A stretch of DNA of 64,000 nucleotides, taken from NCBI GenBank assembly GCA_041392855.1, contig JAWKLD010000001.1:544001-608000 (forward strand), written 5' to 3'. The notes beneath the pieces were generated by a model. The model saw nothing but the letters and a program-made list of their open reading frames with translations, did no database searches and was not told the DNA's origin. This stretch comes from Flavipsychrobacter sp. Its GTDB lineage: Bacteria; Bacteroidota; Bacteroidia; Chitinophagales; Chitinophagaceae. Shown piece by piece: positions 53,671 to 62,243 of this stretch. The position numbers and the translations under genes were made by a program. How positions within the stretch are numbered: the first letter of the stretch is position 1; every line of letters starts with the position of its first letter.

Positions 53671-54906
53671 ATGCAGTTCTATACCATCATTACAATCATA
53701 ATCTCTATATCTGCAGTTTTTGCATATATAAATTTTCGTTTCATTAAGTTGCCTGTTACCATTGGCATCATGGTGTTATCCTTAGCGTTTTCAGTATTGC
53801 TAGTGACGATAGGGCATTATACACCATCAATATCCAATAACCTTATCAGCATTATTCATTCTATAGATTTCCATGAGCTATTGATGAATATGATGCTTAG
53901 TTTTCTGCTGTTCGCAGGAGCTATACATATCAACTTAGCTGATCTTAAAAAAGAACTAGCTCCTGTCATTATATTGGCTAGTATAGGTATACTTATTTCC
54001 ACATTTATAATAGGGGCAATAGTTTATTATCTTTTTATAGCATTTAATAATCCTATAGACTTTTTATACTGCTTGTTGTTCGGAGCACTAATATCCCCAA
54101 CCGATCCTATAGCAGTATTGGGTATATTAAAGAAAGCGGGTATTGCCAAGTCTATGGAGTTAAAGATATCGGGAGAGTCTTTATTTAATGACGGCATGGC
54201 TGTTGTTGTTTTTTTAGCAATATACCAACTTGCCAGTCCTTCAGCAGGAGCTGTTTCTACAGGTGATATTGTAGAATTATTTCTGATAGAGACAGGAGGA
54301 GGATTATTGTATGGTCTTCTACTGGGGTATGTTGGTTTTTGGTTGCTACGGTCCATAGATAGTTATCAGGTAGAGGTGCTAATTACAATTGCAATAGTGA
54401 TGGGGGGCTATTCTTTAGCACATACGCTACATGTATCTGGTCCTTTAGCAATGGTAGTAGCAGGTATTATTACAGGTAATAAGGGTAAGGCTTTGGCAAT
54501 GTCTGACGTTACAAGAGATTACCTAGGTAAGTTTTGGGAGTTGATTGACGATATATTAAATACTATCTTATTCTTGCTTATAGGGTTTGAGGTTTTAGTT
54601 ATTAAGGTTAATGCTACTATATTACTGATCGGAGGTATTGTTATTGTTGTTGTGCTTTTTGCAAGATGGGTTTCTGTTGCTTTTCCTATAATGTTACTTA
54701 AGTTGAGAATGAAATTTGAGAAGAATGCCATAGCAATATTGACCTGGGGAGGACTAAGAGGAGGTATCTCGGTGGCTTTGGCATTATCCTTGCCTAGTGA
54801 AATGTATAGGAATGAGTTTGTAACAATTACATATATAGTTGTTATCTTCTCCATAATAGTACAAGGTTTGACTATAGGCAAGGTGTCAAAGAAGTTGATG
54901 AATTAA
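53671..54906 (+). CDS. CPA1-family Na+/H+ antiporter
   Basis: 411 aa, about twelve membrane segments, no long cytosolic tail. Core signature GALISPTDPIAVLGILKKAG and SGESLFNDGMAVVVF match NhaP/NHE-type (CPA1) exchangers; the acidic DP and ND residues carry the ions. Inner membrane, pH and sodium homeostasis. It is followed after 15 bases by an MscS channel gene on the same strand, which in turn is followed by an APC permease, so a shared osmotic/ionic role is likely. Confidence 0.9.
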   Translation: MQFYTIITIIISISAVFAYINFRFIKLPVTIGIMVLSLAFSVLLVTIGHYTPSISNNLISIIHSIDFHELLMNMMLSFLLFAGAIHINLADLKKELAPVIILASIGILISTFIIGAIVYYLFIAFNNPIDFLYCLLFGALISPTDPIAVLGILKKAGIAKSMELKISGESLFNDGMAVVVFLAIYQLASPSAGAVSTGDIVELFLIETGGGLLYGLLLGYVGFWLLRSIDSYQVEVLITIAIVMGGYSLAHTLHVSGPLAMVVAGIITGNKGKALAMSDVTRDYLGKFWELIDDILNTILFLLIGFEVLVIKVNATILLIGGIVIVVVLFARWVSVAFPIMLLKLRMKFEKNAIAILTWGGLRGGISVALALSLPSEMYRNEFVTITYIVVIFSIIVQGLTIGKVSKKLMN

Positions 54907-54921
54907 CTAAACGGTATTACA

Positions 54922-56793
54922 ATGAAGGTTTTGATCAGGTTTATACTGCTATTTATTACTGTATTATATAGCGCGTCTGGCGTTTTTGCTCAAGAAGATA
55001 GTACGGCAAAAGAAAGTGATTCATTAAAAAATGAAGCTTTAATTGCTAATACCAAGTATTTACAAAGGTTAGATTCAATTAAAATAGCGGACTCTCTTAA
55101 GAGAGCTGCTTTAGAAAGTGAGTTGAGCTCTTTGAAAACAACGGATAATCTAAAAAAGCAAGAATTGCTAAATGAGCTAGAGGCTATAAAACAAGCAGAA
55201 AAAGATGCCTTAGCTCAAAAGATAAGACGTATAGACTCATTAAAACAGTTTGTTACGGGTTTTCCTATATCCCCATTCACTGATACGATATGCTATGTAT
55301 ATGCAAAGTTGGGGCCGTTCAGTCCGCAGGCAAGAGCTCATAATGTAGAAGAACGAATTAAAGAGCTTGAAGATGACGTGTTGTTCAATATTGATTCTTT
55401 GAAAGTATATGAATCAGAACAAACAGTAGACTTATTATATAATGATGTGATAGTACTAAGCATAACTGATAGGGATGCTTTGTGGATGGGGGAGAGTACA
55501 GTAGGTTTAGCTAATAAGTATCGTGAGGCAATTATAAAGTCAGTTAAGGCACATAGAAAAGCAACCAGTGTACAAACCTTACTAAAGGAAATAGGGTTGG
55601 CCATTTTGGTAGTCATCTTTGTTGTAGTCTTGATCAAGTATATCAATAAGTTTTATAAGTGGGTACTACTCAAGATCTATAAGGGGAGACATACATGGGT
55701 GAAAGGTGTGAGAATCAGAAATTATGAGTTGTTTACCGCGCAAAGCCAAATAGGTGCGATGAAATTCGCCATTAATGCTATTAGATGGCTAGTTATTGCA
55801 ATACTCATTTATTTAATGTTACCAGTGCTATTCTCCATTTTTCCGTGGACGAAAAATGTTGCTGGTACGCTATTCGGTTATGTATTAGATCCACTGAAGA
55901 AAATATTTTCAGGCATTTGGAATTACTTGCCTGATTTGTTTACAGTAATAGTTATATGGATTGTATTTAGATATGTAAATAAGGGGGTTAAGTTTTTACG
56001 AGATGAGGTACGTTCAGGTGCGCTTAACCTACCTGGTTTTTATCCTGATTGGGCTACTCCTACATATCAAATAATAAGGATATTGCTTTTCGCATTCATG
56101 ATAATAGTGATGTTCCCTTATTTGCCAGGTTCTGATTCCCCGGCGTTTCAGGGAGTCTCCGTCTTTTTAGGTGTATTATTTACTTTCGGCTCTTCAGGTT
56201 CGCTATCAAATATTGTAGCAGGCTTAGTGTTAACTTATATGAGAGCTTTTAAAATAGGAGATAGAGTTAAGATAGGAGAAGTGATGGGTGATATCATAGA
56301 GAAAACACTATTGGTAACACGTGTACGCACAATAAAAAATGAAGATATTACAATACCGAACTCTACAGTAATGAATAGCCATACGATCAACTATACGTCT
56401 GCATCTAAAAGGTATGGATTGATCGTTCACTCAACAGTTACAATTGGGTACGATGTGCCATGGCGTAAAGTTCATGAGCTATTAATAAATGCTGCAGCTG
56501 ATACAGAACTGATTCAGCAGTACCCAAAACCTTTTGTACTGCAAACAAGTTTAGATGATTACTATGTCAGTTATCAAATTAATGCCTATACAAAACAACC
56601 AGGCAAGCAAGCAGTAATTTATTCATCATTACATCAGAATATTCAAGATAAGTTTAATGAAGCTGGAGTAGAAATAATGTCTCCACATTATCAAACATTG
56701 AGAGATGGGAATGCAACAACCATACCGTCAGATTACCTTCCTGATGATTATGTACCACCTCCTTTTAATGTAAAAACAGATAAAAAGGATTAA
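54922..56793 (+). CDS. MscS-family mechanosensitive channel with coiled-coil N-terminal domain
   Basis: 623 aa. Signal peptide (SGVFAQ, about residue 24); residues about 30-120 form a coiled coil with repeated DSLK/DSIK phrases in the periplasm; a domain to about 205 follows. Four or five membrane helices come before the MscS core, whose pore helix region is GSSGSLSNIVAGLVLTYMRAF, followed by the beta domain (GDRVKIGEVMGDIIEKT, ITIPNSTVMN) and a C-terminal cytosolic domain. It opens under membrane tension to release solutes. Neighbour to a CPA1 antiporter. Confidence 0.9.
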   Translation: MKVLIRFILLFITVLYSASGVFAQEDSTAKESDSLKNEALIANTKYLQRLDSIKIADSLKRAALESELSSLKTTDNLKKQELLNELEAIKQAEKDALAQKIRRIDSLKQFVTGFPISPFTDTICYVYAKLGPFSPQARAHNVEERIKELEDDVLFNIDSLKVYESEQTVDLLYNDVIVLSITDRDALWMGESTVGLANKYREAIIKSVKAHRKATSVQTLLKEIGLAILVVIFVVVLIKYINKFYKWVLLKIYKGRHTWVKGVRIRNYELFTAQSQIGAMKFAINAIRWLVIAILIYLMLPVLFSIFPWTKNVAGTLFGYVLDPLKKIFSGIWNYLPDLFTVIVIWIVFRYVNKGVKFLRDEVRSGALNLPGFYPDWATPTYQIIRILLFAFMIIVMFPYLPGSDSPAFQGVSVFLGVLFTFGSSGSLSNIVAGLVLTYMRAFKIGDRVKIGEVMGDIIEKTLLVTRVRTIKNEDITIPNSTVMNSHTINYTSASKRYGLIVHSTVTIGYDVPWRKVHELLINAAADTELIQQYPKPFVLQTSLDDYYVSYQINAYTKQPGKQAVIYSSLHQNIQDKFNEAGVEIMSPHYQTLRDGNATTIPSDYLPDDYVPPPFNVKTDKKD

Positions 56794-56908
56794 TACACAG
56801 AATATTTAGACATAACCTTTTTATTATCCACTAATTTATTCAGACATTTACAAACTAAATTAGTATTGACCTATAAGATTAATAGCTAATAGTTTAACTG
56901 TAGAAAAT

Positions 56909-58660
56909 ATGAGTCATCCCAAGAAGTTAAAGCAGCTGGCAGCAACTGCGATTTGTGGAAACGATATTACGTCATCTTGTTTATATGTATCGGCACTAAC
57001 TATTTTGTATGCAGGTCAGTATGCTTGGATATCCCTATTAATGGTGGCTGCCGTTTTGTTCTTGTTTAGAAAGATATATGGAGAAGTTGTAGGAGCCTTG
57101 CCGCTGAATGGTGGTGCTTATAATGTATTACTAAATACGACAAGTAAAAGTAATGCGTCTGTTGCGGCATGTTTGACGATACTGTCTTACATGGCAACAG
57201 CTGTGATATCAGCGAGTGAAGGGATGCATTATCTGCATAGTATGGTGCATAGTATTGATGTTACCTTGGCTACTATAATTCTGTTAGGCCTCTTTTTATT
57301 CTTAACCATATTGGGTATTTCAGAATCTTCTATAGTCGCTATTATAATATTTATTACCCACCTTGCTACAATGGCTTTATTGATAATTGCCGGAGTTTGG
57401 TTTGTAGCCACACATGGTTTTGATATAGCAGCTGCCAACTTTAAATTGCCTGTAAAAGGAGGTAGTATCACTATGGCCTTAGTGTTTGGTTTTAGTACAG
57501 CTATGTTGGGTATTTCTGGATTTGAGAGTTCTGCAAACTTTGTTGAGGAGCAAGATAAAGGTGTATTCCCGAAAACATTGAGGAACATGTGGATCTCAGT
57601 ATCTGTAATTAATCCGTTAATGGCTCTGGTTGCTATTTCTATATTGCCTATAGGAGAAGTAGATGGTCATAAAGAAGCATTATTATCTCACTTAGGTACT
57701 GTTGCCGGTGGTGACGCTATGGGTGGTATTTTATCGAAAATTATTTCAATTGATGCCGTTTTGGTATTAAGTGGTGCTGTGCTTACTTCTTATGTGGGTG
57801 TTAGTGGTTTGATAAAAAGGATGACTTTGGATAGAGTATTGCCACAGGTATTGCTAAAAGAGACTAAAAAGGGTAGCCCTTGGTTGATTTTGGTTATTTT
57901 CTTCCTATTGTGCCTTTCTGTATTGTTTATTAGTAGAGGTGACCTAGGCGTGCTTGCAGGCGTATACACAATATCTTTTTTATTGGTAATGGTGTATTTC
58001 GGTTATGGTAACTTCTTATTAAAGATAAAAAGAGCAAGATTACCTCGTCCTGAATATGCACATCCCGTTATGGTTGCAGTAGCAGTACTGGCATTGGTAA
58101 TAGCTATATATGGTAATATTACAATGCACTCAGAGTATTTGGTATTCTTCCTTAATTATTTTGTTCCGGCTATGGTGATCATATATTTGTTCCTTCGCCG
58201 TAATGAGTTGTTGCAATATATGCTGGTATTAGCCAATAGTTTCTTCGATTCTTTACAAAAGCTAGCACATAGGAGTAGAGTAGGACTAAAAAGAGCCATA
58301 AGGAAATTATCAGGTCAGGAGTTTGTATACTTTACTAAAGGTGATGATATCTCTATCCTTAATAAGGTGATGATTTATGTGCAGCAAAATGAGATCACAA
58401 GAAGGCTTAAGATAGTAACAGTTGTAAATGAAGAGAAGAAAATATCTGAAGGCTTTTTGCAAGACTTTGAAGTATTAGATAGAGCTTATCCTGAAATAAA
58501 AATAGAGTTCATTCAGATAAAGGGCGAGTTTGGGCCTGAGTTAATTAATCGACTGAGTGAGGATTGGAAGATCCCGCACAACTTTATGTTCATCAGTTCG
58601 CCTAGTGATCGCTTCAGTCATAGGGTAGAGGATCTCGGTGGTGTACGATTAATTATATAG
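56909..58660 (+). CDS. APC-superfamily amino acid/cation permease with C-terminal cytosolic domain
   Basis: 583 aa, twelve membrane helices (residues about 10-450), then a soluble tail of about 115 residues beginning QEFVYFTKGDDISILNKV and ending GGVRLII. The first helix GNDITSSCLYVSALTILYAGQYAW is glycine/serine-rich as in APC transporters, and AMLGISGFESSANFVEEQ lies in helix 6. The tail may be a regulatory UspA-like domain; this is uncertain. Substrate unknown. Ends eight bases into the convergent antiporter gene. Confidence 0.85.
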   Translation: MSHPKKLKQLAATAICGNDITSSCLYVSALTILYAGQYAWISLLMVAAVLFLFRKIYGEVVGALPLNGGAYNVLLNTTSKSNASVAACLTILSYMATAVISASEGMHYLHSMVHSIDVTLATIILLGLFLFLTILGISESSIVAIIIFITHLATMALLIIAGVWFVATHGFDIAAANFKLPVKGGSITMALVFGFSTAMLGISGFESSANFVEEQDKGVFPKTLRNMWISVSVINPLMALVAISILPIGEVDGHKEALLSHLGTVAGGDAMGGILSKIISIDAVLVLSGAVLTSYVGVSGLIKRMTLDRVLPQVLLKETKKGSPWLILVIFFLLCLSVLFISRGDLGVLAGVYTISFLLVMVYFGYGNFLLKIKRARLPRPEYAHPVMVAVAVLALVIAIYGNITMHSEYLVFFLNYFVPAMVIIYLFLRRNELLQYMLVLANSFFDSLQKLAHRSRVGLKRAIRKLSGQEFVYFTKGDDISILNKVMIYVQQNEITRRLKIVTVVNEEKKISEGFLQDFEVLDRAYPEIKIEFIQIKGEFGPELINRLSEDWKIPHNFMFISSPSDRFSHRVEDLGGVRLII

Positions 58661-59870
58661 CATTTTCCTCGGTAGTTTTGAGGTATCGGGCTTTGTCTTC
58701 TTTTTTATAAAAAATAAGACCTATTGCCATTATTATACTCGTAAGTACAACAACATAGAATAAGATACCTACGTTGAAAGTGCTTAGTTTCTTTGATGCT
58801 GGGATACTGTAAAACAATAGTATTGTAACAAGACCTCTCGGCATTAAGAAAATCTCAGGGAAAAGGTTAGTTTTCAAAATCAACCTTAGGTATAAAAAGC
58901 GAATAAACAACAATATGGCTACAATAATACTGCCTATGAAAACAACGTCAGGCTCTATAAGCACTCTTAAGTTTATGGTGTAGCCAAATAAAATGAAGAA
59001 AAAGGTTCTTATTAAAAAAGATGTTTCAGCAGTAATAGATTTCATGAAGTCTATTACACCAATAAGTTTTCTCAAGGGAACCTTGTGACTATATCTCTTT
59101 ATTACAATTTTAGGGCTGTTGTTTAAGACAAGACCAAATACAAGTACTATAAGTAGGGCTGGTAAATGAATAAGTTCGCCCGATGCATAAACTATGGAAA
59201 GTATAGCAAACACTAAAAAGTATTTTAAGCTATGTTCCATTTTTGATAAAAGGTAAACAAGAAGTACAGAAGCTAGAATAGATACAGCTATTGCAAGACC
59301 TACTCTGCCAAGAAATGCTAAACTAGAACTGAAACTAAGCACATTGTCCATCAAAAAATAATTGAAAACCATGATGCCTAAAATGTCTGAAAAAGAAGAT
59401 TCATATATGATGAATTCCTTTTTCTCATGGGGTAGATTGTTTGTGCTAGGAATTACTATTGCACTACTGATAATACTCATTGGTATGGCATAAACGAAAG
59501 CTGTCATAAAGGGCTCGTATAGCCAGCTTTGCAATAAATATGCAATAGCAAGAGCAGACGCTAGAAAAATAAATAAAGCAGAAAGGAAAGAGTTTCTTAC
59601 GAGTGTTATTTTCTTTTTATGAACATCAAGATCCAAAGCAGCTTCAAGTATGATCATTATTAGCCCAATTGCCCCAAGTGTTTTTACAAGCACATCTACA
59701 TCCTTTTCTACGTAGCCATAGTGTGCTGATAGATACTTAATACCAATACCTGTTGATATAAGCAAAAGAACCGAAGGGATATTGGTTTTATTACTTATAA
59801 GGGTAAAGAAGTAGCTAAGTATCACAATACTACTAAGTATAATAATTATGACGTGTGCGTGTAACTCCAT
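58653..59870 (-). CDS. Cation:proton antiporter (monovalent cation/proton antiporter family)
   Basis: 405 aa, twelve to thirteen membrane segments, no RCK/TrkA domain. The ESSFSDILG motif and the preceding AIVIPSTNNLPHE segment with polar residues in the core helix fit the CPA (Kef/NapA-like) exchangers. Na+/H+ or K+/H+ exchange is inferred. Convergent with and overlapping the APC permease by eight bases; its start lies near the YraN gene, which is on the same strand. Confidence 0.85.
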   Translation of the reverse strand: MELHAHVIIIILSSIVILSYFFTLISNKTNIPSVLLLISTGIGIKYLSAHYGYVEKDVDVLVKTLGAIGLIMIILEAALDLDVHKKKITLVRNSFLSALFIFLASALAIAYLLQSWLYEPFMTAFVYAIPMSIISSAIVIPSTNNLPHEKKEFIIYESSFSDILGIMVFNYFLMDNVLSFSSSLAFLGRVGLAIAVSILASVLLVYLLSKMEHSLKYFLVFAILSIVYASGELIHLPALLIVLVFGLVLNNSPKIVIKRYSHKVPLRKLIGVIDFMKSITAETSFLIRTFFFILFGYTINLRVLIEPDVVFIGSIIVAILLFIRFLYLRLILKTNLFPEIFLMPRGLVTILLFYSIPASKKLSTFNVGILFYVVVLTSIIMAIGLIFYKKEDKARYLKTTEENAI

Positions 59871-59918
59871 TTATTCAGTTCAAAAAATATTCTTGTAAAA
59901 GATAGGTACAATTCTTGA

Positions 59919-60275
59919 CTAGAAGAAAGCATCTTCTATATGTTTTATTTCTTTAACTGTATCCTTTTCTAATAAGATGCTTATGATATCGAATCTGACT
60001 TCCTCATATTTTGGGTTTTCTAATAAAAAGGCTTCAGCCGCAGCCTTTAAGAAAGTTTGCTTTTTAGGTGTTACGGCTTCTTCAGGGTAACCATAATTAT
60101 AATTTGCCCGGGTTTTTACCTCAACAAAAACCAGTAACGTATTAATCGTAGTTATTATGTCAATTTCTTTTTGCCCGTTTCGCCAATTGGTATATAGTAT
60201 TTGATAACCCTTTTTTTGTAAAAAGTTTTGAGCAATTAGTTCACCTTTTATTCCAGTTTCTTTATGTTTGGTCAT
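59919..60275 (-). CDS. YraN-family (UPF0102) endonuclease-like protein
   Basis: 118 aa. The restriction-endonuclease-like fold of YraN shows GIKGELIAQNFLQKKGY, then KEIDII and VFVEVKTR (the D...E-x-K catalytic pattern), and PKKQ. In other bacteria yraN is near dnaA/rnhB genes; here it is divergent from a sugar isomerase gene, with only 14 bases between the two start codons. Confidence 0.88.
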   Translation of the reverse strand: MTKHKETGIKGELIAQNFLQKKGYQILYTNWRNGQKEIDIITTINTLLVFVEVKTRANYNYGYPEEAVTPKKQTFLKAAAEAFLLENPKYEEVRFDIISILLEKDTVKEIKHIEDAFF

Positions 60276-60289
60276 TGAAATGTTTTTCT

Positions 60290-61273
60290 ATGAAACAACT
60301 AGTGCAAAACTTCCCGATTCAGCTACAAGAGGCAATAGCAATTGGCCAAAATTATCGCTTCCTTACGGCTAAAAAAACATTCTCGAATGTTGTTTTAACA
60401 GGCTTGGGAGGTAGTGGTATTGGAGGTTCAATAATACAAAACTTTGTATTTGATAAGCTAAATGTACCATTTGTAGTTAATAAGGCATATGCATTACCGT
60501 CGTTTGTTGGTAGTGAAACATTGGTGATAGTTTCTTCTTATTCAGGAAATACAGAAGAAACCCTTGCTGCAATGAAACAGGCTATAAAGGCTAAAGCAAC
60601 AATTGTTTGCGTAACATCGGGTGGTAAAGTAGCTGAAATGGCTAAGAAGAAGGACCTTGATTGTATACTATTGCCTGCGGGTATGCCTCCTCGTTCTTGT
60701 TTAGGGTATTCAATGACACAGTTATTGTATATTCTTAGTCATTTTAAGATGATAAAAGGAAACTTTGAAAAAGAGTTAAAGTCATCCATTAAAATGATGC
60801 AAACGGACCTAAAGGGTATACAGACAAAAGCTCGTGCATTGGCAAAGAAATTACATGGTAAATTACCTATAATATACACTTCTGCAGATTTTGAAGGAGT
60901 AGCAGTACGTTTCCGCCAACAGCTCAACGAAAATAGCAAGGTTTTGTGCTGGCATCATGTTATTCCAGAGATGAATCATAATGAACTTGTAGGATGGAGG
61001 GATGAAGCTGATGATAAAGTTGTTGTGATATTAAGAAATGAGAATGATTATGAGCGTGTGCAATTGAGAATAGAAATAAATAAAAAGATCATAAAACAAT
61101 ACACCAAGAATATAATAGAGGTTTATTCTAAAGGTAATAGCTATTGGGAGCGTGTGTTTTATTTGATACACCTTACTGATTGGGTTTCAGTATACTTGGC
61201 AGAATTACGCAATCAAGACCCAATAGAGGTGAATGTAATTGACTATTTGAAGGGTGCTTTAGCAAAGTCTTAG
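60290..61273 (+). CDS. Bifunctional phosphoglucose/phosphomannose isomerase (SIS domain)
   Basis: 327 aa. Two SIS domains: the first with LTGLGGSGIGGSI and VSSYSGNTEETLAAM (phosphate-binding), then PAGMPPRSCLGYSM typical of archaeal-type PGI/PMI; a C-terminal domain with HHVIPEMNHNELVGW. Catalyses fructose-6-P interconversion with glucose-6-P and mannose-6-P. The ATG giving MKQLVQNFP is chosen; the alternative TTG five codons earlier would overlap the YraN start. Just upstream of the SRP RNA and the aldolase, which belongs to the same sugar-phosphate pool. Confidence 0.87.
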   Translation: MKQLVQNFPIQLQEAIAIGQNYRFLTAKKTFSNVVLTGLGGSGIGGSIIQNFVFDKLNVPFVVNKAYALPSFVGSETLVIVSSYSGNTEETLAAMKQAIKAKATIVCVTSGGKVAEMAKKKDLDCILLPAGMPPRSCLGYSMTQLLYILSHFKMIKGNFEKELKSSIKMMQTDLKGIQTKARALAKKLHGKLPIIYTSADFEGVAVRFRQQLNENSKVLCWHHVIPEMNHNELVGWRDEADDKVVVILRNENDYERVQLRIEINKKIIKQYTKNIIEVYSKGNSYWERVFYLIHLTDWVSVYLAELRNQDPIEVNVIDYLKGALAKS

Positions 61274-61290
61274 TTTTTCTTTGATTATCC

Positions 61291-61322
61291 TTTGTTCTGT
61301 GAACTAAATTTTACTACCTTTG
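61291..61322 (+). promoter_or_regulatory. Promoter of the SRP RNA gene
   Basis: TTTG at 61291-61294, 20 bases, TACCTTTG at 61315-61322: a complete consensus promoter ending four bases before the RNA's first paired base. Confidence 0.82.
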
Positions 61323-61324
61323 CC

Positions 61325-61430
61325 GCCCTGGCAAGTCTTATACGGCCAGCTCCTACTGAATCCCCCAGGACAGGAATGTAGCAAGGGTAGGTGGTCGTAG
61401 CGGCGCGATGTAAGTAACTTGCCAGGACTT
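61325..61430 (+). ncRNA. ffs: Small signal recognition particle RNA (4.5S-type)
   Basis: About 105 bases. Ends pair: CCTGGCAAGT at 61327-61336 with ACTTGCCAGG at 61417-61426. The apical part is the universally conserved SRP helix 8: CAGG-A-CA-GGAA-UG-U-AGCA with the GGAA tetraloop at 61373-61376 and the asymmetric CAGG/AGCA loop that binds Ffh. It has its own promoter and a T7 terminator tail directly after the closing stem. FtsY is also in this window. Confidence 0.93.
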
Positions 61431-61435
61431 TTTTT
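61429..61435 (+). terminator. T-run ending the SRP RNA
   Basis: Seven T directly after the closing helix of the SRP RNA, which itself acts as the terminator stem. Confidence 0.8.
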
Positions 61436-61514
61436 AGGAGTTTTCCACAATATCTTTCTGTCCCCTTATTCAATTGGATTTTTAAATTATTTTTGACCAA
61501 AATATTTATCCCAA

Positions 61515-62168
61515 ATGAAATTTTTTATAGATACAGCTAACTTGGATACGATCAAAGAAGCTAATGACCTAGGAGTGTTAGACGGTGTAACCACTAATCC
61601 TAGTTTGATGGCAAAAGAAGGCATTCGTGGTGAAGAGGCCATTATTGCTCACTACAAAAAGATTTGTGAGATCGTTGATGGGCCAGTAAGTGCTGAAGTG
61701 TTAAGTACAGATTTTGATGGAATAGTAGAAGAAGGTAAGAAGCTTGCTGCTCTTCATGAAAATATAGTAGTAAAAGTGCCGATGATAAAAGAAGGTATCA
61801 AAGCTATTAAATGGTTTACTGATAATGGCATAAAAACTAACTGTACTCTTGTTTTTTCTGCAGGTCAAGCTATATTAGCGGCAAAAGCGGGCGCTACTTT
61901 TGTTTCTCCATTTATCGGTCGTATTGATGATAGTAACTGGGATGGTATTGATTTAATAGAGCAAATAGTAGATATATACAACGCTCAAGGTTATATGACA
62001 GAAGTACTTGCAGCTTCTATTCGTAATCCTTTACATATAGTTCGTTGTGCAGAGGTTGGTGCTGATGTTTGTACTTGTCCTTTAGAGCCTATGCTAGGTC
62101 TTTTAAAGCATCCTCTTACAGATATCGGTCTTAAGAAGTTTTTAGAAGATGCTCAATCTATGAAATAA
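61515..62168 (+). CDS. Fructose-6-phosphate aldolase / short transaldolase
   Basis: 217 aa TIM-barrel class I aldolase. MKFFIDTANLDTIKEA opening, GVTTNPSLMAKEG, the Schiff-base Lys87 in VVKVPMIKEG, NCTLVFSAGQA and GRIDD are all present. The 214-220 aa length is that of the FSA/TalC-type family; members are either fructose-6-P aldolases or transaldolases and cannot be separated by eye. Sugar-phosphate metabolism, cytoplasm. It ends in a strong palindromic terminator. Confidence 0.9.
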   Translation: MKFFIDTANLDTIKEANDLGVLDGVTTNPSLMAKEGIRGEEAIIAHYKKICEIVDGPVSAEVLSTDFDGIVEEGKKLAALHENIVVKVPMIKEGIKAIKWFTDNGIKTNCTLVFSAGQAILAAKAGATFVSPFIGRIDDSNWDGIDLIEQIVDIYNAQGYMTEVLAASIRNPLHIVRCAEVGADVCTCPLEPMLGLLKHPLTDIGLKKFLEDAQSMK

Positions 62169-62190
62169 ATAGATTGTCATATTTATATGT

Positions 62191-62222
62191 AAAAGGGTCT
62201 GTAGCTAGCTACAGACCCTTTT
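62191..62222. terminator. Bidirectional terminator between aldolase and hexomutase
   Basis: Perfect 32-base palindrome AAAAGGGTCTGTAG-CTAG-CTACAGACCCTTTT between two convergent genes. Confidence 0.95.
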
Positions 62223-62243
62223 TATTGAAATGTTTTTTTTAGA

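Noticed and set aside
61285..61500. 71-aa open frame on the minus strand
   Set aside because: It is the antisense of the SRP RNA and its terminator; composition is not protein-like and the RNA explains the conservation.
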